A stretch of 64,000 bases of DNA from Bog-473 sp963753115. GTDB lineage: Bacteria > Actinomycetota > Acidimicrobiia > Acidimicrobiales > RAAP-2. This document shows, piece by piece, positions 1-9,747 of the stretch (positions are counted from its first letter, which is position 1; each line of letters begins with the position of its first letter). A program made the translations under genes and the position numbers. The notes below the pieces were generated by a model, which saw nothing but the letters and a program-made list of their open reading frames with translations, was not told the origin of the DNA and ran no database searches. The stretch is taken from NCBI GenBank assembly GCA_963753115.1, contig CAVWBB010000016.1, forward strand, positions 1 through 64,000. The letters run 5' to 3'.

Positions 1-253
1 TAGGAGGATCCGCTGGTGATGACACGTCTGGCTTGCGGCTGCGGACATGGTGGCCGCGGCTGATCGCCGGATCGCGGCTGCGTTCTCACGCACAATGGTT
101 GGGTCGGGGATCCTGACGCGTCGTCAGCGCTGGCATCACGACGCCCCGTCGGCGAGCGCGTGACGAGGAACCTGCTGGAAAAGTGACGTTCGCGTGGCGT
201 CCGCGGGACGTTCGACCCTAGGAGGAGGCTCCGGCGGAGCCGATGCTTGATCC

Positions 254-1177
254 ATGGGTCCGGAGGACGCAGGACGGCCGGTTGCCCCGCTCGTGCGGGG
301 CTTGGACTGGTTGGACTGGAAGGAAATCGTTGTCGACGGACGTCCGGCCTTTTATGGGGAGGCGGGAGCGGGTCCCCCTGCGCTGTTCCTGCACGGCTGG
401 GGACTCGATCACAAGGCGTACAAGAGGGCGCTGTCCCGCCTCGTGCGGGCCGGTCTGCACGTCTATGCGCCGGCCTTGCCCGGTTTCGGAGGAACAGCCG
501 GGCTCGACGCCACACCCGTCGGGTTGTCCTCCTACGGCGACTGGGTGGCGACGTTCCTCGACACGGTCGGGGTGGGGTCACCGGTGCTCGTCCTGGGGCA
601 TTCGTTCGGAGGCGGCGTCGCCGTCATGCTGGCCCATGACCATCCGCACCACGTCCGCGCCCTGGTGCTCATCAATTCTGTGGGCGGTTCGGCATGGGCG
701 CACAGCGGCTCCACTGTGCGGTCCATGGCGGAACGGCCGCTGTGGGACTGGGGCATCCACTTCCCGGCCGACCTGCTTCCGATTCGCCAAGCTCGCCGCG
801 TCCTCCCCGTCATTTTGGCCGAGGGCCTCCCGAACTTGCTCCGGGACCCGCGATCGTTCTGGCTCGCCGCGGGCCTGGCACGGCGGGCCGATCTGACCGT
901 GGAACTCGACGTCCTGCGCCAGCGGCGTCTTCCGGTTGTGGTGTTGTGGGGGCAGCACGACCACCTCGTGACGCGTGCGTCGTTCGAGGACATGTGCCGA
1001 TCGTTGGGTGATCCCGACGTGCTGACGGTGCCCGGTAACCATTCGTGGTTGCTCGCCGATCCTGAGGCATTCGGTGAGGTCATGACGAACGTGCTCGACC
1101 TCGTTGGACGGGCCGAAGCCGGTGGCGCTGGGGACGACGAACCGATCGACGGCGCGCCTCTGGACGAAGCCGTCTGA
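254..1177 (+). CDS. alpha/beta hydrolase fold protein
   Basis: A 307-residue cytosolic alpha/beta hydrolase, probably an esterase or C-C bond hydrolase of unknown substrate. The oxyanion-hole motif HGWG is at about residues 47-50, the nucleophile elbow GHSFGG has Ser117, the acid is Asp236 in WGQHD, and the catalytic His263 is in GNHSW, so the triad is complete. An AGGAGG lies near 221, rather far from this ATG, and an in-frame GTG at 293 is an alternative start. It stands alone and converges on the MFS gene on the other strand. The family is clear; the substrate is not. Confidence 0.85.
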   Translation: MGPEDAGRPVAPLVRGLDWLDWKEIVVDGRPAFYGEAGAGPPALFLHGWGLDHKAYKRALSRLVRAGLHVYAPALPGFGGTAGLDATPVGLSSYGDWVATFLDTVGVGSPVLVLGHSFGGGVAVMLAHDHPHHVRALVLINSVGGSAWAHSGSTVRSMAERPLWDWGIHFPADLLPIRQARRVLPVILAEGLPNLLRDPRSFWLAAGLARRADLTVELDVLRQRRLPVVVLWGQHDHLVTRASFEDMCRSLGDPDVLTVPGNHSWLLADPEAFGEVMTNVLDLVGRAEAGGAGDDEPIDGAPLDEAV

Positions 1178-1275
1178 GCGGGAGGCCGCCCAGGCTCGCA
1201 ACAATGGCTCGCCAGGACCGTTTCGCTCGGCGGCGCCTGGTCTCACCATTTCACGTGTAACACCTGCAGTTTGAG

Positions 1276-2876
1276 CTACCCGAAATCGACTCCATCCAGA
1301 GGTGCGGCGGGGGTGATGTCTGGAAGTCGTCGCATCCGGAACGAGTTGGCAAAGCCGAGAAGTCCGGCGATGGCGGGGACGAGAAGTGCGACCTGGAGGG
1401 AGCGGTTCCTGGCGTCGGTGTTGATGGCGAGGACTGCACTCTGGACGCTCTGGGGCTGGTTGGAGATCTGTTGCTGGAGCTGCGTGTTGCTCATGATCTC
1501 CGCATCGGTCTCCATGTAGGCGGCGATCTGCTGCTGCTGGGACGCGGGTATGGCGGTGCTCGAGTACGTCAGATGAGTGAAGCTGAGCGCCAGGACCCAC
1601 AGCATGAGGCCGCCGGCCACTGCGAGCCCGAACGACAGGCCGAACGAGCCGGCGGCGGAATTCACGCCCGCCGCTTCGCTGACCCGTTCCTCGGCGATGG
1701 GAGCAAGGGTGAAGTTGTTGAGCTGCGAGACCAGCAGGCCGAGCCCGGAGCCGGCGATCAGGAGCGGGACCACGAGGTACCAGCCTGAATCGACCCTCGG
1801 CACCAGGGGGATGATGGCGGCGATCCCGACGGTGCTCAGGGTGAAACCGGCCAGCACGATATTGGCGGGCCGGCGCTTGCCGGCTTTCCGGCCGGCGAGG
1901 AGCGCCATCCCGAACATGGAGAGCGAGAGTGGTGCGAGGGACAGCCCGGCCTGCATGGCGTTGTATTCGAGCGTCATCTGCAAGAAGAGCGGCAGGGCGA
2001 TCATTGCGCCACCAAGCGTGATCTGCTGGAGCATCTGTTGCGAGATCCCAATGCGGAAGTTCAAGTGTTTGAACAAGTCAGGGTCCAACAGGGTGGGCTT
2101 CCCGCGGCGCTTCCGTTGGACGAGCCAGTAGGCGAACGCGGCCAGGGCCACGGCGCCGATGGCAATGATGAGGCCGACGTACCCCCCGCCCTCCTGCCAC
2201 ACCAGGATCCCGAGAACGACGCCCCCCATGCCGACGACGGAAAGCACCGCACCCACGAGGTCGATCTTGCGCGTCCCGGTGTACGGGACGTCCTTGACGA
2301 GGCGGATCTGGGACAACACCACCAGGATGATGACGACCTCGAGACCGAACCCGACGCGCCACGACAAGAAGGTGGTGACGAATCCGCCGAGCAACGGGCC
2401 GACGGCGGCGGCGATCGCTGCTGAAGCGCCGACCAGGGCGTAGGCCTTCTTCTGGGCTGCTCCCGTGAAGTTGCCGTGGATGAGCGACTGCATGGCCGGC
2501 AGCAACAGGGATGCTCCAAGCCCGCCGATGATCGCCCAGAAGATGATGACGAAGGTCAGTGTCTGCGTGAGGGTCATGGCCAGACGCGCCGATCGGCGTA
2601 CGCGAGCAGGCCGATCACATAGGCGCGCTTGCGGCCCATGAGGTCGCCCATCTTCGAGTTGATGAGGATGAAGGCCGCGGAGACCAGGGCCTCCAGGGCG
2701 ATCGCCGACTGCACGCCGCTCGCCGTGGTGTGGAGATCCGTGACCACCGCGGAGATCGACACGTTCATGAACGACGTATCGACGACGAGGACGAACATTG
2801 CCGCCGCCAGCAAGAGCGCCAGCCGTGGGTTCGACCCGCTCTCGTCTTGCACGGCATCCCCGGGTTCGGCACTCAT
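1276..2876 (-). CDS. MFS drug/metabolite exporter (DHA2 type), frameshifted
   Basis: Major facilitator superfamily proton-coupled exporter in the inner membrane. The first 100 residues (start 2876) hold TM1 with the VDTSFMNVSI motif and the loop motif GDLMGRKRA. Reading then stops at 2574, and a second frame from 2577 supplies the remaining 433 residues and about 11 helices. Joined, they give about 530 residues, normal for a 14-helix DHA2 transporter. A single lost base near 2580-2600 explains the break; the two frames meet in an ATGA overlap. A split functional gene is very unlikely because the junction lies inside a helix. Substrate unknown. Confidence 0.8.
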
Positions 2877-2930
2877 GCCCTCTTCGACTCTAGCCGGGCG
2901 CCACTTGGGTCACTTGAGTCCGAGGCGGGG

Positions 2931-3777
2931 TCACGATTCCTCGCCACGCGCAGCGCCGGGTTGCGCCCCTATCGCCTCCGTGCGTGGCGTCCTCGACCGA
3001 GGCGTCCGGCCATGCCGGGACGCGTCGCTGCACTGAGCACCGGCGACGCGTGTTGGGCGAATATCGGACGCGAACAACGCGAGCAGAACCAAGAGCCACG
3101 CGCCGACGAAGACCATGCTGGCGAAGACGTCGGTGGCCCAGTGCACTCCCAATTCGACCCGAGAGAAGCCAACCGCCGCCACTGCCAACGCAGCGATCAC
3201 CCACGCCAGCGTCCGTTTCCGGGGACTCTGGGTGAGGAGTGCCACAACAAGCGCGAAGACGGTGAACACGAGGAGGGCGACGGCAGTGTGGCCCGATGGC
3301 CACGATGAGCCGTGCGCCGAAACGAGCCGAAGATCCTGTGGCGGGCGGGAACGTTTGACCACGTGTTTGGCCAATGTCACGCCGGCGTCTTCCCCCGCCC
3401 AGGCAACGACCGCGAGAGCGACCGCAGCCACCGGCAGGCGGCGACGGCATGCCAGCACAACCAACAGGACTGCAGCGGCTCCCAACGCCACCCACGAACC
3501 GAGCCAGGTCGCGGCTTTCATGGCGTAATTGAGCAGGCGGGCTCCGGTGCGCGACAACAACGGATGTCACGTGACGGTCGAACGCATTGACGGATGAAGA
3601 GTGCACGACAATCACACCGACCTCGATCAAGATCCCGGTCAGGGCGGCCCAGGCCACGAGGAGGAGAAGGACCCGCACGGAGCAGCTGAGGCCCTGGCGT
3701 CGCACCTGGGGAGAAGCGGGCGATCCGGTTTGGTGCGGTTCTGGAAGCAGGATCGACAAGCTATGCCACCCGCCCAT
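2931..3777 (-). CDS. PAP2-family membrane phosphatase, frameshifted
   Basis: Integral-membrane type 2 phosphatidic acid phosphatase, acting on lipid phosphates such as phosphatidic acid or undecaprenyl pyrophosphate. The signature is complete in the downstream frame: KRSRPP, then PSGHT, then SRVELGVHWATD with the catalytic His and Asp. The first TM helix and the FDRHVTSVVVAHR segment are in another frame starting at 3777. The frames join near 3553, where one indel breaks the gene just before GARLLNYAMK. The region after about residue 250 is a short hydrophilic tail. Confidence 0.75.
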
Positions 3778-3872
3778 CTGAACGACCGCGACGGTTGAAA
3801 TATCGGCCAGTTTCCTGGCCTACGTCGACTCCTCGCCTGCAAACACCCCTGGTCCAGCCGGACGAGCACCTG

Positions 3873-4025
3873 TCACGGGCCAGTCGGTCCTTCGACGCCG
3901 CCCTGTGTGCGAACCCGACGCTGCCTGACCTGATGCCCCAGGAAGAGGCCGAGAACGACGAGGACGACGACGAACACTCGAGAGAGCGCCCTCCTGAAGC
4001 TTCGGCTCGTGTCCATCGGGTCCAT
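3873..4025 (-). CDS. small single-TM hypothetical protein
   Basis: A possible 50-residue protein starting MDPMDTSRSF with one hydrophobic helix (VFVVVLVVLGLFLG) and a basic tail. It overlaps nothing but the downstream edge of the sulfate transporter gene on the same strand, and a GAGGG lies a few bases before the ATG at 4025. No family recognised. The hydrophobic stretch and its position right behind the transporter are the only support. Confidence 0.35.
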   Translation of the reverse strand: MDPMDTSRSFRRALSRVFVVVLVVLGLFLGHQVRQRRVRTQGGVEGPTGP

Positions 4026-4095
4026 ACCCTCAGTCTGCCCCCATCGCTGGCTCAGGTCGACTGCCGTCGTCCGTGCCGCAGGCCGTGGGTTCGGA

Positions 4096-5793
4096 TCACG
4101 CCTCCCCGACGGCTGCGATCGCGGCCCTAAGGGTCGGGTAGAAGCGGTCACGATCGAGGGTCTCGAAGAGCCCGTAGCGCTGAACGAGCTCCTGGAGGCG
4201 GGTGCGCATCTCCGCGAAAGCCATGTGAACGCCCGCGGCGTTGAGCTCGCGATCGAGTTGTTCCAGCATCCGGGCTGCCGACACGTCGACGTCGGTCATT
4301 GCCTCGCATTGGACGATGACCCACGTGGCGTGGCGTTCAGCGACGACGTGGCGGATCTGGGTGCGGAACGCGGAGGAGTTGGCGAAGAACAATGGAGCCT
4401 CCCACCGGTAGACCACGATCCCAGGAAGCTCTCGTGCGTCGCTGTATCTCTCGACGTTGTGCCAGCCCCCCAGGTCGCCCAGTTCGCCCAGGACGGCCCC
4501 GTGGGGCTGCCAGCTGCGATGGAAGAACAAGAGCACCGCGAGCACGATGGCGAGCACGATGCCCGGGAGGACCCCCAACACGATCACGCCCAGGCTGGCA
4601 ACAACCGAGAGGACAAGGGCGCTCTTTCGAACCCGGGCGTAGCGGACCAGGGCTTCGAGGTCGAGCAGAGAGAGCGCGGCTGCGATCAGCACGGCGGCCA
4701 GGGCGGACTGCGGGAGGTCGGCCAGCAATGAATTGAAGAACAGCAGCAACGCGACGACGATGCCGGCGCCGACCAACGACGCGAGCTGCGACTTCGCACC
4801 TGCCTGCTCGACGACCGCCGTGCGTGAGCCACTGGTCGACACCGCGAAACCCTGGAGAAGGCCCGCCGCGAGGTTGGCCGCTCCGATGCCGATCATCTCC
4901 TGGTTCGGGTCCACTTCCTCACCCCGTCGCGCCCCGAAGCTCGAGGAGGTGGCGATCGTGTCGGCCAGCGAGACCAGGGTGATACCCACGGCGGCGACCA
5001 TCAGCGGTCCCACGTCGGCCCACTTGGTCCAGGGGACCGAGGGCCTCGGCACGCCCCGGGGGAGGGTCCCCACGGTCGGCACCCCGTGCGCGTGAAGGTC
5101 GAAGATGGCTGAGACGACGGTTGCGGCCACGATGCCAACGAGGACGGCTGGGACGACCTTCGTGAAGCGGGACAGGACGAGCAAAATGGCCAGCACCCCC
5201 AGTCCGACAATGAGTGCCGCTCCAACAGTGCCATTGAGCCCGAGCACGAAGGCCTTGATTTCTGGACCGAAGCCGTCGGCGTCCGTCGAGAATCCGAAGA
5301 GCTTGGGCAACTGGCCCACGATGATGATGAGTGCGAGGCCGTTCATGTAGCCGACCTGCACCTCGCTCGAGAGCAGATCAGCGACGAAGCCAAGCCGTCC
5401 GAGTCCCAGCCCGATCTCGATGACGGCGACGATCACCGCGAGCATCCCTGCGAGAGCGATGGCCCGGTGCATGTCGCCACCCGCCAGCAGCGGCACGAGG
5501 GCCGCGAAGATCATGGGTGAGATCGACGAATCCGGGCCCAGGACCAGGATCCGGGATGGGCCAAAGACTGCATAGCCGACGAGGCACCCGATCGACGTGT
5601 ACAGGCCGGTCACTGGCGGGAGCCCGGCCAACTCGGCGTAGGCCAATCCCTGCGGCACTAGGATCGCCGCGAGCACAACGCCGGCGACGACGTCGGACCG
5701 CGTCCACTTCCGGTCGTAGGTCCGAACCGCCGTGAGGCCGGGTACCCACCTGGCTATCCCCGTAGGGCCCTCATCCACGGTGCCCGCGCTCAA
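4096..5793 (-). CDS. SulP-family anion transporter with STAS domain
   Basis: Inner-membrane SLC26/SulP transporter, 565 residues, for sulfate, bicarbonate or another anion. Residues about 25-430 form the membrane domain with the typical start YDRKWTRSDVVAGVVLAAILVPQG cut short here as LVPQGLAYAELAGLPP, and GVSTSGSRTAVVEQAGAKSQL-like features around residue 320. Residues about 440-560 are the cytosolic STAS domain (VQCEAMTDVDVSAARMLEQL). The furthest start is a TTG at 5793; a GTG at 5778 would serve equally well. No partner carbonic anhydrase is adjacent, so the transported anion stays open. Confidence 0.88.
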   Translation of the reverse strand: MSAGTVDEGPTGIARWVPGLTAVRTYDRKWTRSDVVAGVVLAAILVPQGLAYAELAGLPPVTGLYTSIGCLVGYAVFGPSRILVLGPDSSISPMIFAALVPLLAGGDMHRAIALAGMLAVIVAVIEIGLGLGRLGFVADLLSSEVQVGYMNGLALIIIVGQLPKLFGFSTDADGFGPEIKAFVLGLNGTVGAALIVGLGVLAILLVLSRFTKVVPAVLVGIVAATVVSAIFDLHAHGVPTVGTLPRGVPRPSVPWTKWADVGPLMVAAVGITLVSLADTIATSSSFGARRGEEVDPNQEMIGIGAANLAAGLLQGFAVSTSGSRTAVVEQAGAKSQLASLVGAGIVVALLLFFNSLLADLPQSALAAVLIAAALSLLDLEALVRYARVRKSALVLSVVASLGVIVLGVLPGIVLAIVLAVLLFFHRSWQPHGAVLGELGDLGGWHNVERYSDARELPGIVVYRWEAPLFFANSSAFRTQIRHVVAERHATWVIVQCEAMTDVDVSAARMLEQLDRELNAAGVHMAFAEMRTRLQELVQRYGLFETLDRDRFYPTLRAAIAAVGEA

Positions 5794-5969
5794 CGCGTTA
5801 CCGTCAGCCGTGTCGCGACCATCTCCCGAACCTACAATGCCGGCGAGGAGAGGACGAGGGAGGGTGCACTGTCATGCCTACAGTCGAGCGGCATCGCATG
5901 CTGAATCGCCGAGTGGCGTGAGCGCCCGAGGATCTTCAGCGCTGCACGCCGACGGCGGGACGGCCTGCC

Positions 5970-7328
5970 GTGCCTAAATCGAGTCGGACCTTCGCTGTTG
6001 GCCAACGATTCCTGGCCACCATCTCGCTGCTCGCGGTCCTGCTCCTCGCCGCCGCGTTGATCGGCTTCCTCATTCGCAACGGCACGTATGTCCTCATCGG
6101 AGCAGCAGGTTTCGTGCTCGGCATCGCCGGGGGATGGTGGGCGATCACGGCGAAGGCGCCGCGCCGCGGGTTCGGGATCATCGGGATGGTCGTGGGCGCG
6201 GCGCTCCTGGTCGCCGCCCTGCTCGGGGCCGGAAGCGAAGACTGGGAATCCTTTGTCCGAGCACTCATCTGCCTCGCGCTGCTTGCCATAGCCATCCTGG
6301 CTGCACGAGCAGCCTTCGCGGCGAGCCTGCGGACGAGCGCACGAGTCCAGATGCACCATGCGGTCCGCCCCTCCCACCCGGTCCTGCTGTGTAACCCGTG
6401 GTCGGGTGGGGGCAAAGTCGAGAGGTTCGGACTGGCGGAGTTGGCCCGCTCCCTCGGGGTCGAAACGGTGATGCTCGACCATGGTCTCGATCTCGCCGAG
6501 CTCGCCCGAGACGCCATTGCCCGGGGCGCCGACTGCCTGGGGATGGCGGGTGGGGATGGCTCGCAGGCCCTGGTCGCGTCCCTAGCCGTGGAGCACGATC
6601 TTCCCTTCGTGTGCGTGGCGGCCGGGACACGAAACCACTTCGCCCTCGATCTCGGGCTGGACCGTCGCGACCCGCGTCACAGCGTGTACGCCTTCCGGGA
6701 TGCCCTGGAGCGCCGGGTCGACTATGCGACGGTGAATGACCGCTTCTTCGTGAACAACGTCTCGTTGGGGGTGTATGCCACGATCGTCCAGCAGGAGGGC
6801 TACCGAGACGCCAAGGTCGCGACGACCAAACAACTGCTGCCCGAGTTGCTTGGCGAAACGCAACAGCCTTTCGATCTCCAGTTCGTCACGCCCGACGGCA
6901 CCGAGGTCGATGGGTCCTTTCTGGTCATGGTGTCGAACAACCCCTACGTCCTCGCGGCGTCGCCCAGCACGTCCCAACGTCTCCGGCTCGACACGGGGTC
7001 CCTCGGGGTGTTCGCCGTCTCCGCAGCGACCGGAGCACAGGCAGCTGAAGTCGTCACACTTGCGCTTGCAGGCCAGGGGGGGCGAAGCGCGCATGCCTTC
7101 GAGTTCAGCTGCGAGCAGTTCGAGATCAGGTCCCGCTCGGGGACGGCCTACGCGGGCGTCGACGGCGAAGCCCTCGAACTGACGACGCCGATGACTTTCC
7201 GCATCCACCCAAAGGGCCTGCGCATGCTCGTCCCCGAAGGCAACGACGAGATTGCACTCAAGCGCCAATCCCGTCGCGTGCGACTGCACGATCTGGTCCT
7301 TCTGGCGAAAGGCACACAGCCAAGCTGA
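5970..7328 (+). CDS. diacylglycerol/lipid kinase family protein with N-terminal membrane region
   Basis: A 452-residue membrane-attached lipid kinase-like protein. Residues about 10-115 contain four to five hydrophobic helices. From about residue 130 the DAGK catalytic domain follows: HPVLLCNPWSGGGK near the start, the GGDGS loop that binds ATP phosphates (AGGDGSQAL), AAGTRNHFALDLGLD and DRFFVNNVSLGVY. It probably phosphorylates diacylglycerol or a related lipid alcohol. Start is GTG 5970. It is divergent from the SulP gene and converges on PPK2. The membrane-domain plus kinase fusion is common in Actinobacteria. Confidence 0.85.
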   Translation: MPKSSRTFAVGQRFLATISLLAVLLLAAALIGFLIRNGTYVLIGAAGFVLGIAGGWWAITAKAPRRGFGIIGMVVGAALLVAALLGAGSEDWESFVRALICLALLAIAILAARAAFAASLRTSARVQMHHAVRPSHPVLLCNPWSGGGKVERFGLAELARSLGVETVMLDHGLDLAELARDAIARGADCLGMAGGDGSQALVASLAVEHDLPFVCVAAGTRNHFALDLGLDRRDPRHSVYAFRDALERRVDYATVNDRFFVNNVSLGVYATIVQQEGYRDAKVATTKQLLPELLGETQQPFDLQFVTPDGTEVDGSFLVMVSNNPYVLAASPSTSQRLRLDTGSLGVFAVSAATGAQAAEVVTLALAGQGGRSAHAFEFSCEQFEIRSRSGTAYAGVDGEALELTTPMTFRIHPKGLRMLVPEGNDEIALKRQSRRVRLHDLVLLAKGTQPS

Positions 7329-7330
7329 GT

Positions 7331-8098
7331 TCAGAACCGCATCGGTACTTCGTGCCGATGCGCATCAGGCTCTCGGTAGTCGCCCTTCTTCTGGCGAGGA
7401 GGCAGGGTGACGTGCGCCTCCTTCTCGCGTTCGTAGGGAACCATGTCGAGGATGTGGCTGATGATGTTGAGGCGGGCCCGGCGTTTGTCGTCGGAGTTGG
7501 CCACGTACCAGGGTGCCGTCGCGGTGTCGGTGGCGGCGAACATCGCATCGCGCGCCCTGGAGTAGTCGTACCAGCGGCCGTACGACTCGAGGTCCATCTG
7601 CGAGAGCTTCCAGGTCTTGCGGCCGTCGTCGATGCGGGCCGTCAACCGCTTGGTCTGCTCGTCTTGGCTGACCTCGAGCCAGTACTTGAGCAGGATCACG
7701 CCGGAGTCGACGATGGCCTGCTCGACGAAGGGAGCGAGCTCGAGGAACCGAGCCGACTCCTCCTGGGTGCAAAACCCCATGACCGGCTCGACTCCGGCGC
7801 GGTTGTACCAACTTCGATCGAAGATCACGACCTCGCCACCGGCGGGGAGATGAGGGACGTAGCGCTGCATGTACATCTGCGAGCGTTCGCGGTTGTTCGG
7901 CGCTGGGAGCGCAACAACCCGGAAGATACGGGGGCTGACCCGCTCGGTGAGCCGCTTGATGACGCCGCCCTTTCCCGCGGTGTCCCGGCCCTCGAAGACA
8001 ATGCAGACCTTGGCGTGTTCCTGGACGATCCAACGCTGCATCTGCACCAGTTCGACCTGCAGGCGCCGGAGCTCCTCCTCGTATTCCTTGCGTCGCAT
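7331..8098 (-). CDS. ppk2: polyphosphate kinase 2 (PPK2)
   Basis: Soluble PPK2, transferring phosphate between polyphosphate and nucleotides. Walker A is GRDTAGKGG (about residues 37-45), the lid and Walker B region is FDRSWYNRAG (93-102), and KYWLEVSQDEQTKRL and RWYDYSRARDAM follow, all diagnostic of class I PPK2. Length of 255 residues is typical for a one-domain enzyme. The ATG at 8098 is preferred over an in-frame TTG at 8107. Whether it favours ADP or GDP cannot be read from the sequence. Confidence 0.95.
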   Translation of the reverse strand: MRRKEYEEELRRLQVELVQMQRWIVQEHAKVCIVFEGRDTAGKGGVIKRLTERVSPRIFRVVALPAPNNRERSQMYMQRYVPHLPAGGEVVIFDRSWYNRAGVEPVMGFCTQEESARFLELAPFVEQAIVDSGVILLKYWLEVSQDEQTKRLTARIDDGRKTWKLSQMDLESYGRWYDYSRARDAMFAATDTATAPWYVANSDDKRRARLNIISHILDMVPYEREKEAHVTLPPRQKKGDYREPDAHRHEVPMRF

Positions 8099-8373
8099 GT
8101 TGGTCAATGGCTCACTCGGCTCTCTCGCGGTCGTCCGGTCCCATAGACCGTAACGCTGTCGATCACCAACATGCCGAGAACAGGTGGCCGCATACCAAAC
8201 CAGTCCGCGTTGGAAGAGGTTGGCGTGAGCGAAGCATCATGCTCTTGCTCGAAGGGTCCAGCGCAAGGGATGCGACTGAGAAGAACCGTGGGCGACCGCC
8301 TCTGGCAATTTTGAGATCGAGAGGCTAGAACGTTCGGTACAGGGAAGAGCAACGGGTGCGAAGGAGACGAGCG

Positions 8374-8778
8374 ATGCTTGCGTACGACTACCCGCTGGGC
8401 GGGGTGTTCTTGTCAATGCTGTACTTCTTCTTGTTCTTCATCTGGATCTGGATCCTCATCACCGTCTTCATGGACATCTTCCGCAGCCCCGACCTCGGCG
8501 GTTGGATCAAGGCACTGTGGTGCATCTTCGTCATCATCTTGCCGTTCCTCGGCGTCTTCATCTACTTGATCGCCCGCGGCGGGAAGATGCAGGAGCGCAA
8601 GCTCCAAGATGCCGCACAGCAGAAGGAGGCCTTCGACGCTGCCGTCCGCGAAGCCGCCGGAACCTCGGGCGGGGATGTCACGTCCCAGCTCAGCGATCTG
8701 GCCAACCTGAAGGCACAGGGTGTCCTCACCGACGCCGAGTTCGAGGCCCAAAAGGCGAAGATCCTGGCTTCGAGCTGA
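8374..8778 (+). CDS. PLDc_N/SHOCT-domain membrane protein
   Basis: A 134-residue protein with two N-terminal TM helices (LSMLYFFLFFIWIWILITVF and the next from about residue 45), then a charged linker and a C-terminal SHOCT domain (LSDLANLKAQGVLTDAEFEA). Start ATG 8374 has AAGGAG just upstream; a GTG at 8356 would include that ribosome site and is rejected. SHOCT domains are short oligomerisation or targeting modules. A second SHOCT tail of nearly the same sequence lies at 9500-9586. Confidence 0.85.
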   Translation: MLAYDYPLGGVFLSMLYFFLFFIWIWILITVFMDIFRSPDLGGWIKALWCIFVIILPFLGVFIYLIARGGKMQERKLQDAAQQKEAFDAAVREAAGTSGGDVTSQLSDLANLKAQGVLTDAEFEAQKAKILASS

Positions 8779-8854
8779 TCTCTTGGGTGCGCCGCTGTGG
8801 GGCGTCCGCCTGAAGGTCGACACGGGCCACGTATTCGAGCGAAAGGAGTAGGTG

Positions 8855-9292
8855 ATGGCCGAAGAGAACACACCCCTGGGTCCGATCAGTTACCTGATCG
8901 TCGAGTTCCCCGGAAGCAAGATGACGGGGGAGGGGTTTCCAATTCTGGTCGACCTCGTCAACCAGGGCATCATCAGGATCTTGGATCTCGTCTTCGTCGC
9001 GAAGGGGGAGGACGGCTCGCTGGGGATCATCGGACTCGCGGATCTGGACCACGACGGGACGATCGATCTCGCCGTTTTCGAGGGCGTGTCATCAGGGCTC
9101 GTGAGCCAAGAGGACCTTGCCGAGGCGGCGCCCGTGATCGCGCCCGGGTCTTCGGCCGCAATCTTGATCTTCGAGAACCGGTGGGCGACGTCGTTCGTCC
9201 AGGCTCTGCGCCGAGGTGAGGCCCAGCTTGTCGCCGCCGGTTACATCCCCCAGGACGATCTTGCCGCCGCGCTCGACGCAGCCGAAGGCTGA
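8855..9292 (+). CDS. DUF6325/DUF1269-like protein
   Basis: A 145-residue soluble protein with LGPISYLIVEFPG at the start and DLVFVAKGEDGSLGIIGLADLD in the middle, as in small actinobacterial proteins annotated DUF6325 (related to DUF1269). The biochemical role is unknown; homologues are often next to SHOCT proteins, as here on both sides. AAAGGAG at 8843 precedes the ATG at 8855; GTG 8852 is in frame directly before it. It forms an operon with the SHOCT genes. Confidence 0.7.
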   Translation: MAEENTPLGPISYLIVEFPGSKMTGEGFPILVDLVNQGIIRILDLVFVAKGEDGSLGIIGLADLDHDGTIDLAVFEGVSSGLVSQEDLAEAAPVIAPGSSAAILIFENRWATSFVQALRRGEAQLVAAGYIPQDDLAAALDAAEG

Positions 9293-9305
9293 AAGGAGAC
9301 CCACC

Positions 9306-9586
9306 ATGCCCCTCCTCCGAGGAATTGCTCGTACGGCAGCCATTGCCGGAACGGCCACTGCCGTGTCGAACCGCGTCTCGCGTCGCCAGCAGAACCGCTG
9401 GGCGCAGCAAGAAGACCAGCAGTACGCCCAGCAACAGCCGCAGTACGCGCCACCCGCCACCGCCCCGCGGCGCCGCCAAGAGACCAAGTCGCACAGCTGA
9501 AGGATCTTGCCGAGCTGAAATCACAAGGCATTCTCACCGACGCCGAGTTCGATGCCCAGAAGGCGAAGATCCTCGCCGGCCCCTGA
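9306..9586 (+). CDS. SHOCT-domain protein, frameshifted
   Basis: ATG 9306 has a good AAAGGAG and opens a 64-residue frame (MPLLRGIARTAAIAGTATAV, then a Gln/Tyr/Pro-rich linker). In that frame it stops at 9500. One frame over, reading continues as DQVAQLKDLAELKSQGILTD to the stop at 9586, a complete SHOCT domain. One indel between about 9465 and 9490, in a GC-rich stretch, restores a 93-residue protein with the usual layout of this family. It belongs to the 8374-9586 operon. Confidence 0.7.
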
Positions 9587-9747
9587 ACGAGACGTCGGCC
9601 GCGTCAAGCTTCAAGCATCGACTGGAACGAGTATCGGCGGTCTCAGGCTCCGCCGGTCGTCTGACGAGGCTGCCGTCGTACCATGCGGGCCAGTCTGCGC
9701 TCGCGTCCGACCTGCAGGATCGGTGAGTTCCCAGTCCGAACCAGGTC

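Noticed and set aside
578..1600. Long minus-strand frames antisense to the hydrolase gene
   Set aside because: They are Arg/Pro/His-rich with no domain and lie fully opposite a gene with a complete catalytic triad. High GC creates such frames by chance.
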